Of a DNA stretch of 34,609 nucleotides, positions 33,266 to 34,609 are shown piece after piece. Origin of the DNA: Lentisphaerota bacterium (GTDB taxonomy: Bacteria; Verrucomicrobiota; Lentisphaeria; Victivallales; Victivallaceae); NCBI GenBank assembly GCA_015061685.1, contig SUWD01000026.1:1-34609 (forward strand). Reading direction: 5' to 3'. How positions within the stretch are numbered: the stretch's first letter is position 1; each line of letters begins with the position of its first letter. Below the pieces are notes generated by a model. It searched no databases and was not told the DNA's origin. It worked only from the letters and a program-made list of their open reading frames with translations. Position numbers and translations under genes: made by a program.

Positions 33266-34252
33266 TTACCAGCGGATGAGCATTGCCGCCCAGGTCAATC
33301 CGGCACCGAAACTGGCGGCAAGGATAAGATCACCTTTTTTGATCTTGCCTTCCCGGTTCAATTCATCCAGGCAGATCCCGATGGAAGCACTGGAAGTATT
33401 GCCATACCGGTCAACATTGAGGTAAACTTTTTCCGGGATACCCAATTTGGCGGCAACCGCATCGATGATTCTCTTATTGGCCTGATGGGGGATCGCCCAG
33501 ACGATATCATCGGGGGAGATTCCGCTTTTTTCCAGTACGTTGCGGCAGGCATTGACCATGGAAGTGACTGCCAGATGGAAAGTTTTCGGACCTCCCATCT
33601 TGATGAAGTGCTGCTTTTCCTCCACCGTTTTTATCGTGGCGGGATTCCGGCTGCCTCCTGCCGGGACGATCAGAATATCTGCCGCATTGCCGTCGGCGGC
33701 AACTTCTCCGGCAACGTAGAAGTCCGGAGTATCAGGATTGCCGTCGTTTTCCAGCACGAATGCCGCTGAACCGTCTCCGAAAAGGACACAGGTCGAGCGG
33801 TCGGTCCAATCGACAAGGGAAGTCATTTTTTCCGCACCGATGACCAATACCCGCTTATAACCCAGAGGGGAAGACATCATGCCGTAAGCGGTATTAAAAG
33901 CGTAGAGCAGACCTGAACATGCCGCTTCCATATCAAAGCAGGGGCAATTTCCTGCTCCGATATTCCGCTGCACGATCGCTGCGGTACAGGGGAATGCGTG
34001 ATCCGGGGTTACCGTCGAAACGATGATAAGGTCGATCATATCCGGGGTGATACCGGCGTTTTCAAGGGCGTTTTTTGCCGCAACAGTGGCAAGGTCGGAT
34101 GAACTGGTCTGGTCATCTGCGATGTGACGTTCTTTGATCCCGGTGCGGGTGACGATCCACTCATCGGAGGTGTCGACCATTTTTTCAAGGTCATCATTAT
34201 TTAAAATTTTATCCGGAATACACCGTCCGGTACCGATAATTCTTATTCCCAT
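33266..34252 (-). CDS. fabH: 3-oxoacyl-ACP synthase III (KAS III)
   Basis: A 328-residue thiolase-fold enzyme that starts fatty acid synthesis by condensing acetyl-CoA with malonyl-ACP. Catalytic residues are visible: Cys112 in EAACSGLLYA, His in IPHQANKRI and Asn in YGNTSSAS. Cys112 has the same number as in E. coli FabH when counted from MGIRIIGTGR, which supports the ATG at 34252; an in-frame ATG at 34282 would add ten unneeded residues. The ribosome site is moderate (AAAGAAAG). It leads a two-gene unit with the TrhA-like gene. The GC-poor stretch 34253-34570 upstream has no other gene. Confidence 0.97.
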   Translation of the reverse strand: MGIRIIGTGRCIPDKILNNDDLEKMVDTSDEWIVTRTGIKERHIADDQTSSSDLATVAAKNALENAGITPDMIDLIIVSTVTPDHAFPCTAAIVQRNIGAGNCPCFDMEAACSGLLYAFNTAYGMMSSPLGYKRVLVIGAEKMTSLVDWTDRSTCVLFGDGSAAFVLENDGNPDTPDFYVAGEVAADGNAADILIVPAGGSRNPATIKTVEEKQHFIKMGGPKTFHLAVTSMVNACRNVLEKSGISPDDIVWAIPHQANKRIIDAVAAKLGIPEKVYLNVDRYGNTSSASIGICLDELNREGKIKKGDLILAASFGAGLTWAAMLIRW

Positions 34253-34510
34253 GTTGTAATTCTTTCTTTGGGGTTGATACAAACTTATTGAGAATATACA
34301 CCATGATTATTCAAATATCAACAGGGAAAAGTAATAAAATAACTAATTTCTTGAAATAATTACAGGGAAGCAGGGAGGCTGACTTCATTTTTACGCATAA
34401 TATATATAATAAATATGTTTAAAAGAGAAAACTCTTTTTTTTATCGCAGTTTAATGGTTGCAAAACACTGATTTCAGGTGGAAAAATTGAAAAAATCTTT
34501 AAAAGTGTCC

Positions 34511-34538
34511 TTGCAAAAGTTCCGTTGTGTGTTATATT
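34511..34538 (+). promoter_or_regulatory. Candidate promoter of the yicC-like gene
   Basis: TTGCAA (34511-34516), 16 bases, TATATT (34533-34538); TATTAT at 34535 with an 18-base spacer is the alternative. It lies 32 bases before the CTG at 34571 and inside a frame that is open from a GTG at 34478, which argues that frame is not translated from there. Confidence 0.45.
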
Positions 34539-34570
34539 ATGATTCTGTTGCGTCTGATGAGGGCAAACGG

Positions 34571-34609
34571 CTGATTGATACGATGACCGGTTTTGGTCAA
34601 GCGGAAATA
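34571..34609 (+). CDS. yicC: YicC-like protein, N-terminal fragment (cut by window end)
   Basis: The last bases encode MTGFGQAEI (ATG at 34583), the start motif of YicC family proteins (usually M-I-x-S-M-T-G-F-G). YicC is linked to RNA decay as an endoribonuclease or adaptor. Just upstream, in frame, CTG ATT GAT ACG would give the normal four leading residues if CTG (34571) is the start; a GAGGG sits 7 bases before that CTG. The alternative starts are ATG 34583 or GTG 34478. Only 13 codons are in the window. Confidence 0.7.
   Translation, partial: MIDTMTGFGQAEI

Overview
The window reads as chromosomal DNA of a free-living or gut-associated Lentisphaerota (Victivallales-like, PVC superphylum) bacterium. 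This placement is inference. It rests on prepilin-type genes with the [18 protein letters not shown] core scattered among secreted glycan-binding proteins, a GntR-LacI hybrid regulator, very large secreted proteins with CBM9-like modules, and ordinary Gram-negative housekeeping genes (mreC/mreD/PBP2, mfd, fabH, NADP-dependent icd). No rRNA, insertion sequence, transposase, phage gene or CRISPR array is visible.

Layout. (a) 1-2090: an AT-rich accessory stretch, unlike the rest in composition. It holds small orphan exported proteins separated by copies of one intergenic repeat that carries a near-consensus promoter. (b) 2150-5559, plus strand: a two-domain GATase1/ThuA-like plus PHP-like protein and a MATE transporter. 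Each is preceded by the same ~96-bp promoter and hairpin leader. (c) 11316-5564, minus strand: icd, an AAA-type ATPase resembling DUF815, mreC, mreD and PBP2, tightly packed or overlapping. (d) 12008-11430: a degenerate pseudopilin gene with its own strong promoter set in a palindrome. (e) 24966-12086, minus strand: a glycan locus in the order pseudopilin, 1387-residue secreted multi-CBM protein, pseudopilin, short secreted protein, 1142-residue secreted CBM9/TIM-barrel protein, cytoplasmic glycosidase-like protein. A GntR-LacI regulator (25108-26151) is transcribed divergently from overlapping promoters with an inverted repeat between them. (f) 26120-26398: a repeat-rich spacer, then tRNA-Leu(UAG). 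(g) 26532-34609: Dabb protein, FNT-family channel, mfd, a sigma-70 factor, a 125-bp imperfect palindrome, a TrhA/hemolysin III protein, fabH and the first codons of a yicC-like gene.

How it works together (inference). The regulator senses a sugar and controls export of large glycan-binding/cleaving proteins; pseudopilins made from the same transcript may help assemble or export them, and released oligosaccharides are finished by the cytoplasmic glycosidase-like enzyme. The most unusual signals are: paired, compensating hairpins in the leader-peptide codons of both canonical pseudopilin genes; the tandem ORF-plus-promoter-repeat units at the left edge; the twin promoter-hairpin leaders at 2153 and 4055; and the imperfect palindromic element at 32371-32495.
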